Shown here in pieces: positions 63,963-64,000 of a DNA stretch of 64,000 bases. Origin of the DNA: Rhizomys pruinosus (taxonomy: Eukaryota > Chordata > Mammalia > Rodentia > Spalacidae); NCBI GenBank assembly GCA_009823505.1, contig VZQC01005691.1:2343139-2407138 (forward strand), read 5' to 3'. A program made the translations under genes and the position numbers. The notes beneath the pieces are model-generated. The model was given only the letters and a program-made list of their open reading frames with translations, ran no database searches and was not told the DNA's origin. Every line of letters begins with the position of its first letter. Within the stretch, counting starts at the first letter, position 1.

Positions 63963-64000
63963 GAAGCAAATAAGAACCTGGCAAATTTGTTGTACAGCTG

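Noticed and set aside
58346..64000. Nfatc1 or another gene's exon at the right edge
   Set aside because: I looked for Rel-homology or other familiar coding text with splice sites and found none; the gene is probably beyond the window.

Overview
This is vertebrate, almost certainly rodent, genomic DNA. It is packed with B1 (7SL-derived) and B2-type (tRNA-derived) SINEs, ID/B4-type SINEs, L1 fragments with rodent-style 3' regions, a few ancient mammalian repeats (L1M, L2, MIR, MER5A) and long microsatellites. Nearly every B1 ends in a GACC signature after the A-run, and many B2 copies carry an extra 17-bp duplication. From memory neither is the standard house-mouse form, so I infer a non-Mus rodent; I cannot name the species.

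Only one protein-coding exon is well supported: exon 1 of Ctdp1 (FCP1, the RNA polymerase II CTD phosphatase), on the minus strand at 4863-5179. It lies in a CpG island (about 4790-5480) and ends at a GTAAGT donor. Bases 1-4862 are therefore intron 1, which holds a large 31/34-bp minisatellite at 1-834, and the rest of the gene lies to the left of the window. Just upstream of the promoter, 5515-5890 holds a run of degenerate copies of the ZNF143/Staf (SBS) motif, all on the plus strand.

From about 6 kb to the right edge I see no functional coding gene. If the local order follows human and mouse, this is the intergenic stretch between Ctdp1 and Nfatc1. It contains: stacked SINEs and LINE 3' ends (7-23 kb); a processed Rpl14 pseudogene, split by a B2 and carrying a CAG tract (28.0-29.0 kb); largely unique sequence (29.8-35.3 kb); L1 copies with readable insertion histories (37.5-41.5, 43.1-44.2, 47.5-48.3 and 56.7-58.3 kb); an inverted pair of B2s (45.4-46.0 kb); and a largely unique right end (61.6-64 kb) with motif-rich stretches that could be enhancers and a MIR.

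The most interesting signal is a recurrent chimeric SINE. A B2 tRNA-like head of about 100 bp is joined to a full B1 at the same junction in three places (2003-2254, 7343-7603, and 38178-38427 on the minus strand). Each copy is flanked as one unit by a target-site duplication, which indicates retroposition of a fused RNA and not chance nesting. I do not recall this B2-B1 fusion as a named family, but could not search for it.
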